Assembly (NCBI RefSeq): GCF_015352455.1
Contig: NZ_JADKPN010000006.1
Span: 124,001-188,000, forward strand
Direction of reading: 5' to 3'
Origin: Nocardioides islandensis
GTDB lineage: Bacteria > Actinomycetota > Actinomycetes > Propionibacteriales > Nocardioidaceae
DNA length: 64,000 nt
Every line of letters starts with the position of its first letter. Within the stretch, counting starts at the first letter, position 1. Below, in pieces: positions 57,288-64,000 of this stretch. The notes under the pieces are model-generated. The model was not told the origin of the DNA and searched no databases. It saw nothing but the letters and a program-made list of their open reading frames with translations. A program made the position numbers and the translations under genes.

Positions 57288-58148
57288 TCAACGGGGGAGG
57301 AGGCGGGCGCCGAAGATCGCCGTCCCCGGCGTGAGGCGGCCGCGGACACCGGACCAGCCGCCCCACACGCGGTCGTGCCCCTCGGGCCACTCGGGCTCGA
57401 GGAGGGTGTCGAGGACGAACCCGTGGCCGGCGAGCACGGCGACCCAGTCGCCGAGGGTGCGGTGGTGCTCGACGTACGACACCTGGCCGGTCTCGTCGTC
57501 GATCTCGACGTACGGCCGCCGGTCCCAGTAGCTCTGGCTGGCGACCAGGCCGGCCTCGGTGGGGTCGTCGGGGAACATCCAGCGGGTCGGGTGGGTGATC
57601 GAGAACGCGAACCTGCCTCCGGGCCGCAGCACCCGCGCGGTCTCGGCGACGGCGTCGTCCAGGTCCGCGACGAACTGGAGGGCGCCGAAGGAGCAGAAGA
57701 CGACGTCGAACGACGCGTCGGCGAACGGCAGCGCGGTGGCGGTGCCCAGCACCGAGGGCACGGTCACGCCGGTCGCGTCGTCGATGCGGCGGGAGTGCTG
57801 GAGCTGGCGGAACGAGAGGTCCAGACCGACCGGCCGGCCGCCCTGCGACCGTACCCAGCGCGAGCACTGCCCAGCGCCGGAGCCGACCTCGAGCACGTCC
57901 AGCCCGGACACGTCGCCCAGAGCGCCCAGATCGGCCTCGGTGTGTCCCTCCGGACCCCACACGAACCCGATGTCGCCGAGGAACTCGCCGTGCGTGGCCT
58001 GGTACTCGTCGGCGTACCGGTCCCAGTCCGGGCCGTTGGCCTGGCGGGACTCCGCTTCACCGACCGCGCGCCGCTCGACACGTACGCTGGGACTGCCAGG
58101 TGAGTTGACCGGGTACGACGTGCCCTCGAGGGGCGCATCCGCGGTCAC
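57288..58148 (-). CDS. Class I SAM-dependent methyltransferase
   Basis: This 286-residue Methyltransf_11-type protein has LDVLEVGSGAGQCSRWV (about 79-95) for SAM binding, PVGLDLS, ATALPFADASFDVVFCSFGALQF and ARVLRPGGRFAFS. The WDRYADEYQATHGEFLGDIGF segment near 41-61 is common in actinobacterial relatives of unknown substrate. GTG at 58148 is chosen because CATACT lies exactly six bases upstream; the longer ATG frame adds a basic non-family tail. It is the last gene before rpsA, divergent from it. Confidence 0.83.
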   Translation of the reverse strand: MTADAPLEGTSYPVNSPGSPSVRVERRAVGEAESRQANGPDWDRYADEYQATHGEFLGDIGFVWGPEGHTEADLGALGDVSGLDVLEVGSGAGQCSRWVRSQGGRPVGLDLSFRQLQHSRRIDDATGVTVPSVLGTATALPFADASFDVVFCSFGALQFVADLDDAVAETARVLRPGGRFAFSITHPTRWMFPDDPTEAGLVASQSYWDRRPYVEIDDETGQVSYVEHHRTLGDWVAVLAGHGFVLDTLLEPEWPEGHDRVWGGWSGVRGRLTPGTAIFGARLLPR

Positions 58149-58154
58149 CCCACC

Positions 58155-58160
58155 AGTATG
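58155..58160 (-). promoter_or_regulatory. Candidate -10 box (CATACT) of a leaderless methyltransferase transcript
   Basis: CATACT on the minus strand is followed by six bases and the GTG. Confidence 0.45.
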
Positions 58161-58204
58161 ACGGGCCTGCCTACGCCGGTTGGACCACCGGTCCGTCACG
58201 CGCG

Positions 58205-58377
58205 TAGACTCGCCGCTTGCGCCAGGCGTCTGCTGGGTTCCCGGACCGAGCGGACCCCAGCTCGCTACTGCGCACCGCTCCCTCCGAGTTCATCTTCTGG
58301 GGAGCACCCGTCGGTGGTGAAACAGATTCCTGCGCGTGCCCGCACGACATCTGTCCACCCAAGGGAATCCCTTTTAT
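58205..58377 (+). promoter_or_regulatory. rpsA promoter candidate and leader
   Basis: TAGACT (58205-58210) is a likely -10 box; TTGGAC 19 bases upstream is a poor -35. The leader of about 160 bases contains no gene. Just before the ATG, AAGGG-AAT-CCCTT forms a small hairpin over the AAGGGA ribosome-binding site, which might allow translational control. Confidence 0.45.
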
Positions 58378-59862
58378 ATGACGAGCAGCACCTACGCCTC
58401 CACGATCGCCGAGCACGACGCGCCCCAGGTGGCCGTCAACGACATCGGCTCGGAGGAAGACTTCCTCGCCGCCATCGACGAGACCATCAAGTACTTCAAC
58501 GACGGTGACATCGTGGATGGCACCATCGTCAAGGTCGACCGGGACGAGGTCCTGCTCGACATCGGCTACAAGACCGAGGGCGTCATCCCCTCGCGCGAGC
58601 TCTCGATCAAGCACGACGTCGACCCCAACGAGGTCGTCGCCGTCGGCGACAAGGTCGAGGCCCTGGTCCTCCAGAAGGAGGACAAGGAAGGCCGTCTGAT
58701 CCTGTCCAAGAAGCGCGCCCAGTACGAGCGCGCCTGGGGCACCATCGAGCAGGTCAAGGAGGAGGACGGCGTCGTCGAGGGCACCGTCATCGAGGTCGTC
58801 AAGGGCGGCCTGATCCTGGACATCGGCCTGCGCGGCTTCCTGCCGGCCTCCCTGGTGGAGATGCGCCGCGTGCGCGACCTCCAGCCCTACGTGGGCCAGA
58901 CGCTCGAGGCGAAGATCATCGAGCTCGACAAGAACCGCAACAACGTGGTCCTGTCGCGTCGCGCCTGGCTGGAGCAGACCCAGTCCGAGGTGCGTCACGG
59001 GTTCCTCACCCAGCTCCAGAAGGGCCAGATCCGCAAGGGCGTCGTGTCCTCGATCGTCAACTTCGGTGCGTTCGTCGACCTCGGCGGCGTGGACGGCCTG
59101 GTGCACGTCTCCGAGCTGTCCTGGAAGCACATCGACCACCCCTCGGAGGTCGTGGCCGTCGGCGACGAGGTCACCGTCGAGGTGCTCGACGTCGACATGG
59201 ACCGCGAGCGGGTCTCGCTGTCGCTCAAGGCGACGCAGGAGGACCCCTGGCAGCACTTCGCCCGCACCCACCAGATCGGCCAGATCGTGCCGGGCAAGGT
59301 CACCAAGCTGGTGCCCTTCGGCTCGTTCGTCCGCGTCGAGGAGGGCATCGAGGGCCTGGTGCACATCTCCGAGCTGGCCGAGCGCCACGTGGAGATCCCG
59401 GAGCAGGTCGTCCAGGTCGACGACGAGGTGATGGTCAAGATCATCGACATCGACCTCGAGCGTCGCCGCATCTCGCTGTCGCTCAAGCAGGCCAACGACA
59501 CGGCCACCGCTTCCGACGTCGAGGAGTTCGACCCGACGCTCTACGGCATGGCGGCGACCTACGACGCCGAGGGCAACTACGTCTACCCCGACGGCTTCGA
59601 CCCGGAGACGGGCGAGTGGCTCGAGGGCTACGACGAGCAGCGCGCGGCGTGGGAGGAGCAGTACGCCAAGGCGCACGAGCGCTGGGAGGCCCACGTCAAG
59701 CAGCAGGCCGAGGCCAAGCAGGCCGAGATCGCCGCGGCCGAGCCGACCACGTACTCCTCGGGCTCCGAGGAGGAGGCCGGCACGGAGGAGACCTCCGGCA
59801 GCCTGGCTTCCGACGAGGCGCTCCAGGCTCTGCGCGAGAAGCTCACCGGCGGTGGTTCCTGA
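58378..59862 (+). CDS. rpsA: 30S ribosomal protein S1
   Basis: S1 binds mRNA on the small ribosomal subunit. The 494-residue protein has four S1 (OB-fold) domains at about 40-110, 125-195, 210-280 and 295-365 (for example GDIVDGTIVKVDRDEVLLDI, KGVVSSIVNFGAFVDLGG and PGKVTKLVPFGSFVRVEEG), fewer than the six of E. coli and normal for actinobacteria. A long Glu/Ala-rich acidic tail follows. The ATG after CCCTTTTAT is taken as start; an upstream GTG in frame is unlikely. A family B hairpin overlaps its stop. Confidence 0.96.
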   Translation: MTSSTYASTIAEHDAPQVAVNDIGSEEDFLAAIDETIKYFNDGDIVDGTIVKVDRDEVLLDIGYKTEGVIPSRELSIKHDVDPNEVVAVGDKVEALVLQKEDKEGRLILSKKRAQYERAWGTIEQVKEEDGVVEGTVIEVVKGGLILDIGLRGFLPASLVEMRRVRDLQPYVGQTLEAKIIELDKNRNNVVLSRRAWLEQTQSEVRHGFLTQLQKGQIRKGVVSSIVNFGAFVDLGGVDGLVHVSELSWKHIDHPSEVVAVGDEVTVEVLDVDMDRERVSLSLKATQEDPWQHFARTHQIGQIVPGKVTKLVPFGSFVRVEEGIEGLVHISELAERHVEIPEQVVQVDDEVMVKIIDIDLERRRISLSLKQANDTATASDVEEFDPTLYGMAATYDAEGNYVYPDGFDPETGEWLEGYDEQRAAWEEQYAKAHERWEAHVKQQAEAKQAEIAAAEPTTYSSGSEEEAGTEETSGSLASDEALQALREKLTGGGS

Positions 59863-59890
59863 GGAGCGCGCGCTAGCGCGCGTCTCGAAG
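59861..59890. repeat. Family B (GCTA-loop) repeat after rpsA
   Basis: GAGGA, then hairpin GCGCGC-GCTA-GCGCGC (59866-59881), then GTCTCGAAG. A fourth stem variant with the same loop, shortened at the outer ends. Confidence 0.65.
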
Positions 59891-59925
59891 GGCAACTGAC
59901 GCCACCCGCTCAGCGAGCGAGCGAC

Positions 59926-59953
59926 GGGCCGGTCACCTTCGGGTGGCCGGCCC
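59926..59953. terminator. Strong TTCG-loop terminator between rpsA and the sulfotransferase gene
   Basis: GGGCCGGTCACC and GGTGGCCGGCCC form a 12-bp stem with one G-T pair and a TTCG tetraloop, placed between convergent genes. Confidence 0.85.
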
Positions 59954-59957
59954 GCTG

Positions 59958-62207
59958 CTATCTCGACTCGACGACGATGCCGACCTTGTCCCGGTGGTCG
60001 GGCGTGTGCTGCGAGCGGGTGGTCAGCACCAGCCGCCTCTTGTCGCCCGGTGCGGCGTGCCCCGTGCGGGTCACCATGACCACCAGCCGCGTCCACGCGC
60101 CCGGGGGCAGCGCCGGCGTGAGCCATCCGCGCAGCACCTTCCCGGTGATGTCCTTCGAGCCCTTGAGGTAGCGGACCCGGTACGACGCGTCGCCGGCCGG
60201 CCCGGTGACCTCGAAGCGGTCCGGGGCGGTGCCGTCGTTGTGCACCTCGACCACGACGGGCCAGGCCGCACCCGTTGCCGACGCCGCGACCTTCAGGCGG
60301 ACCACCTGGCCGCCGGCGGGCCCGGTGCGGCCCTTGCCGGTCCAGGGGTCCCCGCTGCCGCGGAGCTTGATCCAGGCGTCCGGCTGGTAGGTGGCGGCCG
60401 GTGTCGGGGTCGGTGTGGCGGTCGGCGTCGGTGTGGCGGTGGGGCTCGGCGGCGTCGGCGGCGCGGACACGGTGTAGCCCAGCGTCGCCGTGCCGGTGTT
60501 GCCCGCCCGGTCCTTCGCGGTCACCGTGACCGCGTGAGCGCCGGGCGTCATCGGCACGGCACCGCCGTCCGGGACCGTGCCGGTGCAGGTGTCCAGGTTG
60601 CTCCCGCCGCGGTCGGTGCAGCCGTAGCTCACCGTGGGGGCGGGGTCGTCCGGGTCGAGCGTCGTGCCGTCGACGATGCCGGTGAGGGTGACCGCGGGAG
60701 GCACCTCGTCGGGCACCAGCGCCTGCGCGGCCCGGTAGCTGAACCAGCCAGGGGACGAGAGCGACCACACCTCCTGGCCCGCCGGGGTCACCTCGGAGGC
60801 CACGGGTTGCGGCGCACCCGTGCCGTCAGGGTCGGTGGAGGCCGACCAGCCGACGAGCGTGTCGCCGTTGTCCAGCCGCTGCTGGCTGCCGGCGAACGCG
60901 GCGTACAGGTGCTCGGGCGCGAACTGCCACACCAGGGTGGCGACCGGGTGCGCGGGGTCGGTGAGGTCCAGGGCGTACTCGGTCACGCGCGTGTGCGGCC
61001 GGGCGATGCGCGGGCCGGTGGGGTCGGCGGGGTCCGCGCACATGTCGGCGGTCTGGCCCCCCAGGGCGCTGCCCTGGTCCAGGGAGCCGTTGTCGAACAG
61101 CGTCAGGTGGCCGTTCGGGAGCAGCCGGGCCATGTGCTGCGCACACGGGCCGCCGTCCGGGTCGCCGTTCCCGTCGACGATCGAGAAGTCGTTCACCGCG
61201 CCGCCGAACGTCCAGATCGTGTCGCCGGGCAGGTAGCCGTCGTGCGCCTCGGTCGCGATCAGCCGTACCTGGGACAGGTTGCGGAACGACGCCAGCACGT
61301 CGTCGTGCGCGCCGACGAGCTGCAGCGAGTTGATGTGGGCGTAGTCGGCGTAGTCGCCGAAGATGACGCCGGGGGCGACGTACGCCTCGGCCGGGTCCAC
61401 GTGGTCCTTGCTGTTCCACTGCCACGTCGCGCGGCCGTCGGCGTCCTGGAGCTGGATGACGGCGTCGAGGTAGTTCTTGGCGTCGGCGTGGGTGGAGAAG
61501 TCGTAGCCCATGAGGAGCGCGCGGCCGTCGGGCAGCAGCTCGGAGTCGTGGAAGTCCGTGCTGCCGGGGATGCCGTCGAGCTGCCGGGCGACGGTACGCC
61601 GCAGCTGGCCGTCGAGGGTGACGATCTCGTAGGCGCCGTCCTTCGGGCGCGCCACGGAGTACCCGCCCGGCGCGGCCTTGAAGTCGGTCCCGTTGACGGC
61701 CTTCACGTACAGCGGCACCCCGTGCCGGTCGACCGCCGCCTCGTAGCCCTGGCTCGAGAAGAAGCTGCCGAGGCCGAGCAGCACCGCGCCGTCGGCCAGA
61801 CCGGTGCCGTTCGTGGTCGCGGTCAGGGTCGGGAAGCCCTCGGGCAGGTACACGAACGACTGGTTGCTGGTGCCGGCCGAGTCCTCGATCTGGACGTTCA
61901 CCTCGTCGCCCGCAGCGAGGCCGGTGACGGTGACCGGACCGGTCGCGCGGCGACCGTCCACGCGGACGACACCACCGGCGTCGCTGGTCCCCGCCGTCAC
62001 GGTCAGGCTGCCGCCGGTCGCGGCGGTGGTGCTCACGGCGTACCGGTCGACGGCCGGGTCGTACGCCGGCCACGTGGAGGACGGCGTGATCCCGGTGCCG
62101 GTGACCGACACGGTGTGCGTCGGCGGCGCCGCGGCGTCGGAGGTCGCGACAGCGAGAAGGCTGACGGCCAGGCACGCCGCGGTCCCGGATGCCAGCAGCC
62201 CGCGCAC
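59958..62207 (-). CDS. Secreted arylsulfotransferase-like protein (ASST family)
   Basis: This 749-residue exported protein has a signal peptide (residues 1-27, LLASGTAACLAVSLLAVATSDAAA region), a beta-sandwich (about 30-110), a six-bladed ASST propeller (about 115-500), an Ig-like domain (about 505-590), a Pro/Thr linker (TPTPTATPTPTPA) and a C-terminal beta domain. Candidate catalytic His residues are in DFHDSELLPDG, YAHINSLQ and CAQHMARLLPNG. PAPS-independent ASST moves sulfate between phenols; the substrate here is unknown. The GTG start directly follows a candidate -10 box. It is a single gene. Confidence 0.82.
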   Translation of the reverse strand: MRGLLASGTAACLAVSLLAVATSDAAAPPTHTVSVTGTGITPSSTWPAYDPAVDRYAVSTTAATGGSLTVTAGTSDAGGVVRVDGRRATGPVTVTGLAAGDEVNVQIEDSAGTSNQSFVYLPEGFPTLTATTNGTGLADGAVLLGLGSFFSSQGYEAAVDRHGVPLYVKAVNGTDFKAAPGGYSVARPKDGAYEIVTLDGQLRRTVARQLDGIPGSTDFHDSELLPDGRALLMGYDFSTHADAKNYLDAVIQLQDADGRATWQWNSKDHVDPAEAYVAPGVIFGDYADYAHINSLQLVGAHDDVLASFRNLSQVRLIATEAHDGYLPGDTIWTFGGAVNDFSIVDGNGDPDGGPCAQHMARLLPNGHLTLFDNGSLDQGSALGGQTADMCADPADPTGPRIARPHTRVTEYALDLTDPAHPVATLVWQFAPEHLYAAFAGSQQRLDNGDTLVGWSASTDPDGTGAPQPVASEVTPAGQEVWSLSSPGWFSYRAAQALVPDEVPPAVTLTGIVDGTTLDPDDPAPTVSYGCTDRGGSNLDTCTGTVPDGGAVPMTPGAHAVTVTAKDRAGNTGTATLGYTVSAPPTPPSPTATPTPTATPTPTPAATYQPDAWIKLRGSGDPWTGKGRTGPAGGQVVRLKVAASATGAAWPVVVEVHNDGTAPDRFEVTGPAGDASYRVRYLKGSKDITGKVLRGWLTPALPPGAWTRLVVMVTRTGHAAPGDKRRLVLTTRSQHTPDHRDKVGIVVESR

Positions 62208-62213
62208 GGGGTC

Positions 62214-62219
62214 ACTCTA
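62214..62219 (-). promoter_or_regulatory. Candidate -10 box (TAGAGT) of a leaderless sulfotransferase transcript
   Basis: TAGAGT on the minus strand, six bases, then GTG. It lies just past a terminator hairpin that shields it from upstream transcription. Confidence 0.5.
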
Positions 62220-62226
62220 GACAGCA

Positions 62227-62261
62227 GAAGGCCCGGTACCGCCGAAGCGGACCGGGCCTTC
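62227..62261 (-). terminator. Terminator hairpin after the 49-residue membrane protein gene
   Basis: GAAGGCCCGGT and ACCGGGCCTTC pair perfectly, with an inner CCGC-CGAA-GCGG hairpin, giving an almost continuous 15-bp stem. Confidence 0.78.
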
Positions 62262-62285
62262 AGGGCTGGGTCGTGGGACCGGTGC

Positions 62286-62435
62286 TCACCGACCGGCGCC
62301 GGGAGCGGCGAACCGCGGGTCCTGGAAGTGCGAGCTGGGCGGGGCGGCCGGGCCGCGGCCGTCGTGGAGGAGCAGGTCGATCGTCCGGGCGGCCAACGCG
62401 ACGGCGATCACGGTGAGGATCAGCAAGAAGGTCAT
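62286..62435 (-). CDS. Small single-TM membrane protein (49 residues)
   Basis: This short frame encodes MTFLLILTVIAVALAART, one N-terminal TM helix, then a Pro/Gly-rich tail (HDGRGPAAPPSSHFQDPR). ATG at 62435 is used; ATG at 62447 would add MITA. No good ribosome-binding site is seen for either. A terminator follows and a divergent regulator precedes, so it is placed like a gene. The family is unknown to me; similar tiny proteins are common in actinobacteria. Confidence 0.55.
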   Translation of the reverse strand: MTFLLILTVIAVALAARTIDLLLHDGRGPAAPPSSHFQDPRFAAPGAGR

Positions 62436-62472
62436 GGCAGTAATCATCGCTCCGTCGAGATCGCGCCACGAG

Positions 62473-62507
62473 TGGCAGAAAAGTCATAGTACATTGATTT
62501 TCTGCCA
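62473..62507. promoter_or_regulatory. Inverted repeat in the control region of the GlxA/AraC gene
   Basis: TGGCAGAAAA and TTTTCTGCCA are perfect 10-bp arms 15 bases apart. The AT-rich centre (TCATAGTACATTGA) contains TAGTACAT and looks like a promoter. The dyad is a probable autoregulatory operator. Confidence 0.6.
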
Positions 62508-62529
62508 ACCTTGCGCGAGGATGGCTGCC

Positions 62530-63510
62530 ATGCCCGACAACCCACCCGGGGACCGCCCCATGCAGACCGTCGCCGTGATCGTGCAGGACAACGCCGAGCC
62601 CTTCGGGCTGGGCGCCCTGGTCGAGGTCTGGGGCGAGCCGGAGCACCCGGAGGACCGCACCCCGGTCTTCGACTTCCGCGTGTGCACGCCGCGCCCGGGC
62701 CGCGTGAAGGGCCGCTCCGACTACGACATCTACGTCGAGCGCGGGCTCGAGGCCACCGAGGACGCCGACCTGGTCTGCCTGGCGCCGCACCACGACTTCC
62801 TCCACCACGACCCGGCCGTGATCGAGGCGATCCAGGCGGCCGACGCGCGCGGCGCGATGCTCTACGCCCACTGCTCGGGCACCTTCGAGCTGGGTGCCGC
62901 CGGCGTCCTGGACGGCCGTGAGTGCACGACGCACTGGCGCTACACCGGGGTCCTCGAGGAGATGTACCCCGAGGCCAAGGTCCGGCCCGACGTCCTCTAC
63001 TGCCACGACGGCAACGTGCTCACCGGTGCCGGCTCGGCGGCCGGCATCGACGCGTCGCTGCACCTGATGCGCGACCTGTACGGCGCCCGCGTGGCCGCCA
63101 CGGTCGCCCGCCGGATCGTGGTCCCGCCGCACCGCGACGGCGGCCAGGCGCAGTTCATCGAGCGCGCCGTGCCCGACTGCGACACCGAAACCTTCGGGCC
63201 GCTCCTGGAGTGGATCGTCCGCAACCTCGGCGACGACCTGGACGTCCCGACCCTGGCCCACAAGTCGCTGATGTCGCCGCGCACCTTCGCCCGGCGCTTC
63301 CGCGCCGAGACCGGCGCGACGCCGCACGCCTGGGTGACCCAGCAGCGGGTGATCCGCGCCGAGGAGCTGCTGGAGCTCACCGACCAGCCGGTCGAGTGGA
63401 TCGCCGACGAGGTCGGGTTCGGCAACGCCGCGGCGCTGCGGCACCACTTCACCCGGTTCCGCGGCGTCTCGCCGCAGCAGTACCGCCGGTCGTTCTCCCG
63501 CACCGCCTGA
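62530..63510 (+). CDS. GlxA-family AraC-type regulator (DJ-1/PfpI plus HTH)
   Basis: This 326-residue regulator has an N-terminal DJ-1/PfpI-like domain (residues 10-190) with Cys in LYAHCSGTFELGAAGVLDG near the family nucleophile position. A C-terminal AraC HTH pair follows (about 235-325: DVPTLAHKSLMSPRTFARRF and IADEVGFGNAAALRHHF). ATG at 62530 has GAGGA eight bases upstream; ATG at 62521 and 62560 are alternatives. The ligand is unknown. It may control itself and the divergent small membrane protein through the dyad at 62473-62507. Confidence 0.87.
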   Translation: MPDNPPGDRPMQTVAVIVQDNAEPFGLGALVEVWGEPEHPEDRTPVFDFRVCTPRPGRVKGRSDYDIYVERGLEATEDADLVCLAPHHDFLHHDPAVIEAIQAADARGAMLYAHCSGTFELGAAGVLDGRECTTHWRYTGVLEEMYPEAKVRPDVLYCHDGNVLTGAGSAAGIDASLHLMRDLYGARVAATVARRIVVPPHRDGGQAQFIERAVPDCDTETFGPLLEWIVRNLGDDLDVPTLAHKSLMSPRTFARRFRAETGATPHAWVTQQRVIRAEELLELTDQPVEWIADEVGFGNAAALRHHFTRFRGVSPQQYRRSFSRTA

Positions 63511-63570
63511 CCGGACGACGAAGACGGGCGTGTGCCAGGTGCGGTCGCCGGTGCGGCAGGATGCTCGTCC

Positions 63571-64000
63571 GTGAGGGTCGGCCTGACCGGGGGAGTGGCC
63601 TCCGGCAAGAGCACCGTGTCGGCGATCCTGGCCGAGCTCGGAGCGGTCGTCATCGACGCCGACCTGCTCGCCCGCGAGGTGGTCGCGCCGGGCACCGAGG
63701 GGCTGGCCGCGGTCGTCGAGGAGCTCGGCCCCGGCGTGCTGACCCCCGACGGCGCCCTGGACCGGCCGAAGGTGGGCGCCCTTGTCTTCGCCGACCCCGC
63801 GAAGCGGCGCGCCCTGGAGGCGGTCATCCACCCGCGGGTGCGGGCCCGGGCCGCGGAGCTGGAGGCGGCCGCACCTCCCGGTGCGGTGGTCGTGCACGAC
63901 ATCCCGCTGCTGGCCGAGACCGGCCAGGCGTCGGGCTTCGACGCGGTCGTGGTGGTCGACGTCCCCGACGACGTGCAGGTCGACCGGATGGTGCGCATCC
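63571..64000 (+). CDS. coaE: Dephospho-CoA kinase, N-terminal part (cut by window end)
   Basis: CoaE phosphorylates dephospho-CoA, the last step of CoA synthesis. The 143 residues present begin VRVGLTGGVASGKSTVSAIL with the P-loop GGVASGKST. DADLLAREVVAPG, VIHPRVRARAAEL and VVHDIPLLAETG follow, all typical. The GTG start is near the P-loop as usual. CAGGAT eight bases upstream is a weak -10 candidate. In other actinobacteria coaE also lies near rpsA. A C-terminal extension (UPF0157 in some species) cannot be judged. Confidence 0.95.
   Translation, partial: MRVGLTGGVASGKSTVSAILAELGAVVIDADLLAREVVAPGTEGLAAVVEELGPGVLTPDGALDRPKVGALVFADPAKRRALEAVIHPRVRARAAELEAAAPPGAVVVHDIPLLAETGQASGFDAVVVVDVPDDVQVDRMVRI

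Overview
The window is GC-rich chromosomal DNA from an actinobacterium, most likely of the Nocardioidaceae (a Nocardioides-like genome). The grounds are the very high G+C, frequent GTG starts, many ATGA/GTGA gene overlaps, the bifunctional HisA/TrpF-type isomerase, the Trp-associated membrane protein and HGxxPAAW protein, the DUF3068 and DUF2613 envelope proteins, and a TIGR03085-type DinB-like protein of mycothiol-using bacteria. No insertion sequence, integrase, phage gene, CRISPR array or plasmid function was seen. From memory, the backbone order hisD-C-B-H-priA-hisF / hisI-trp-lgt / gltBD / pyk-tRNA-ANTAR regulator / liv / polA / rpsA / coaE matches other actinobacteria such as Streptomyces.

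Regions. 1-4.8 kb: the histidine operon, ending in two perfect palindromes. 4.9-9.3 kb: a TIGR03085 protein facing a heterodimeric ABC exporter with one degenerate ATP site. 9.4-15 kb: hisI, two Trp-linked small membrane proteins, trpC-trpB-trpA, a SCO1-type copper protein and lgt; trpE and trpF are absent here. 15-16.4 kb: a SigE-family ECF sigma factor overlapping a membrane protein that is probably its partner. 16.6-22.6 kb: gltBD. 22.6-23.5 kb: a DUF1304 gene and a MarR regulator that share an operator. 23.5-26 kb: pyk, a tRNA with a Leu CAA anticodon but no long variable arm, a 66-residue protein and a PdtaR-like ANTAR response regulator. 26-32 kb: a complete branched-chain amino-acid ABC system; its LivH subunit carries an extra secreted domain and its LivF a His-rich tail. 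32.4-40.5 kb: a GNAT acetyltransferase, then a carbohydrate locus (APH-like kinase, glycogen-debranching-type hydrolase, LacI regulator, binding protein, two permeases) with twin LacI operators. 40.7-43.4 kb: polA. 43.6-58.1 kb: a cell-envelope glycan island inserted between polA and rpsA (flippase, three methyltransferase domains, GT4, GT2-methyltransferase fusion, several large polytopic membrane proteins, a 2OG-Fe(II) oxygenase, an acyltransferase, DUF3068, DUF2613). 58.2-64 kb: rpsA, a secreted arylsulfotransferase, a tiny membrane protein, a GlxA/AraC regulator and the start of coaE.

Two signals run through the whole window. First, at least a dozen genes have a TANNNT-like hexamer ending 6-7 bases before the start codon, suggesting leaderless mRNAs. 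Second, three families of dispersed hairpin repeats sit at gene ends. One has a constant GCTA loop and stems that differ between copies yet remain perfectly paired, which points to selection on structure. These repeats, the atypical tRNA and the glycan island are the best candidates for something undescribed.
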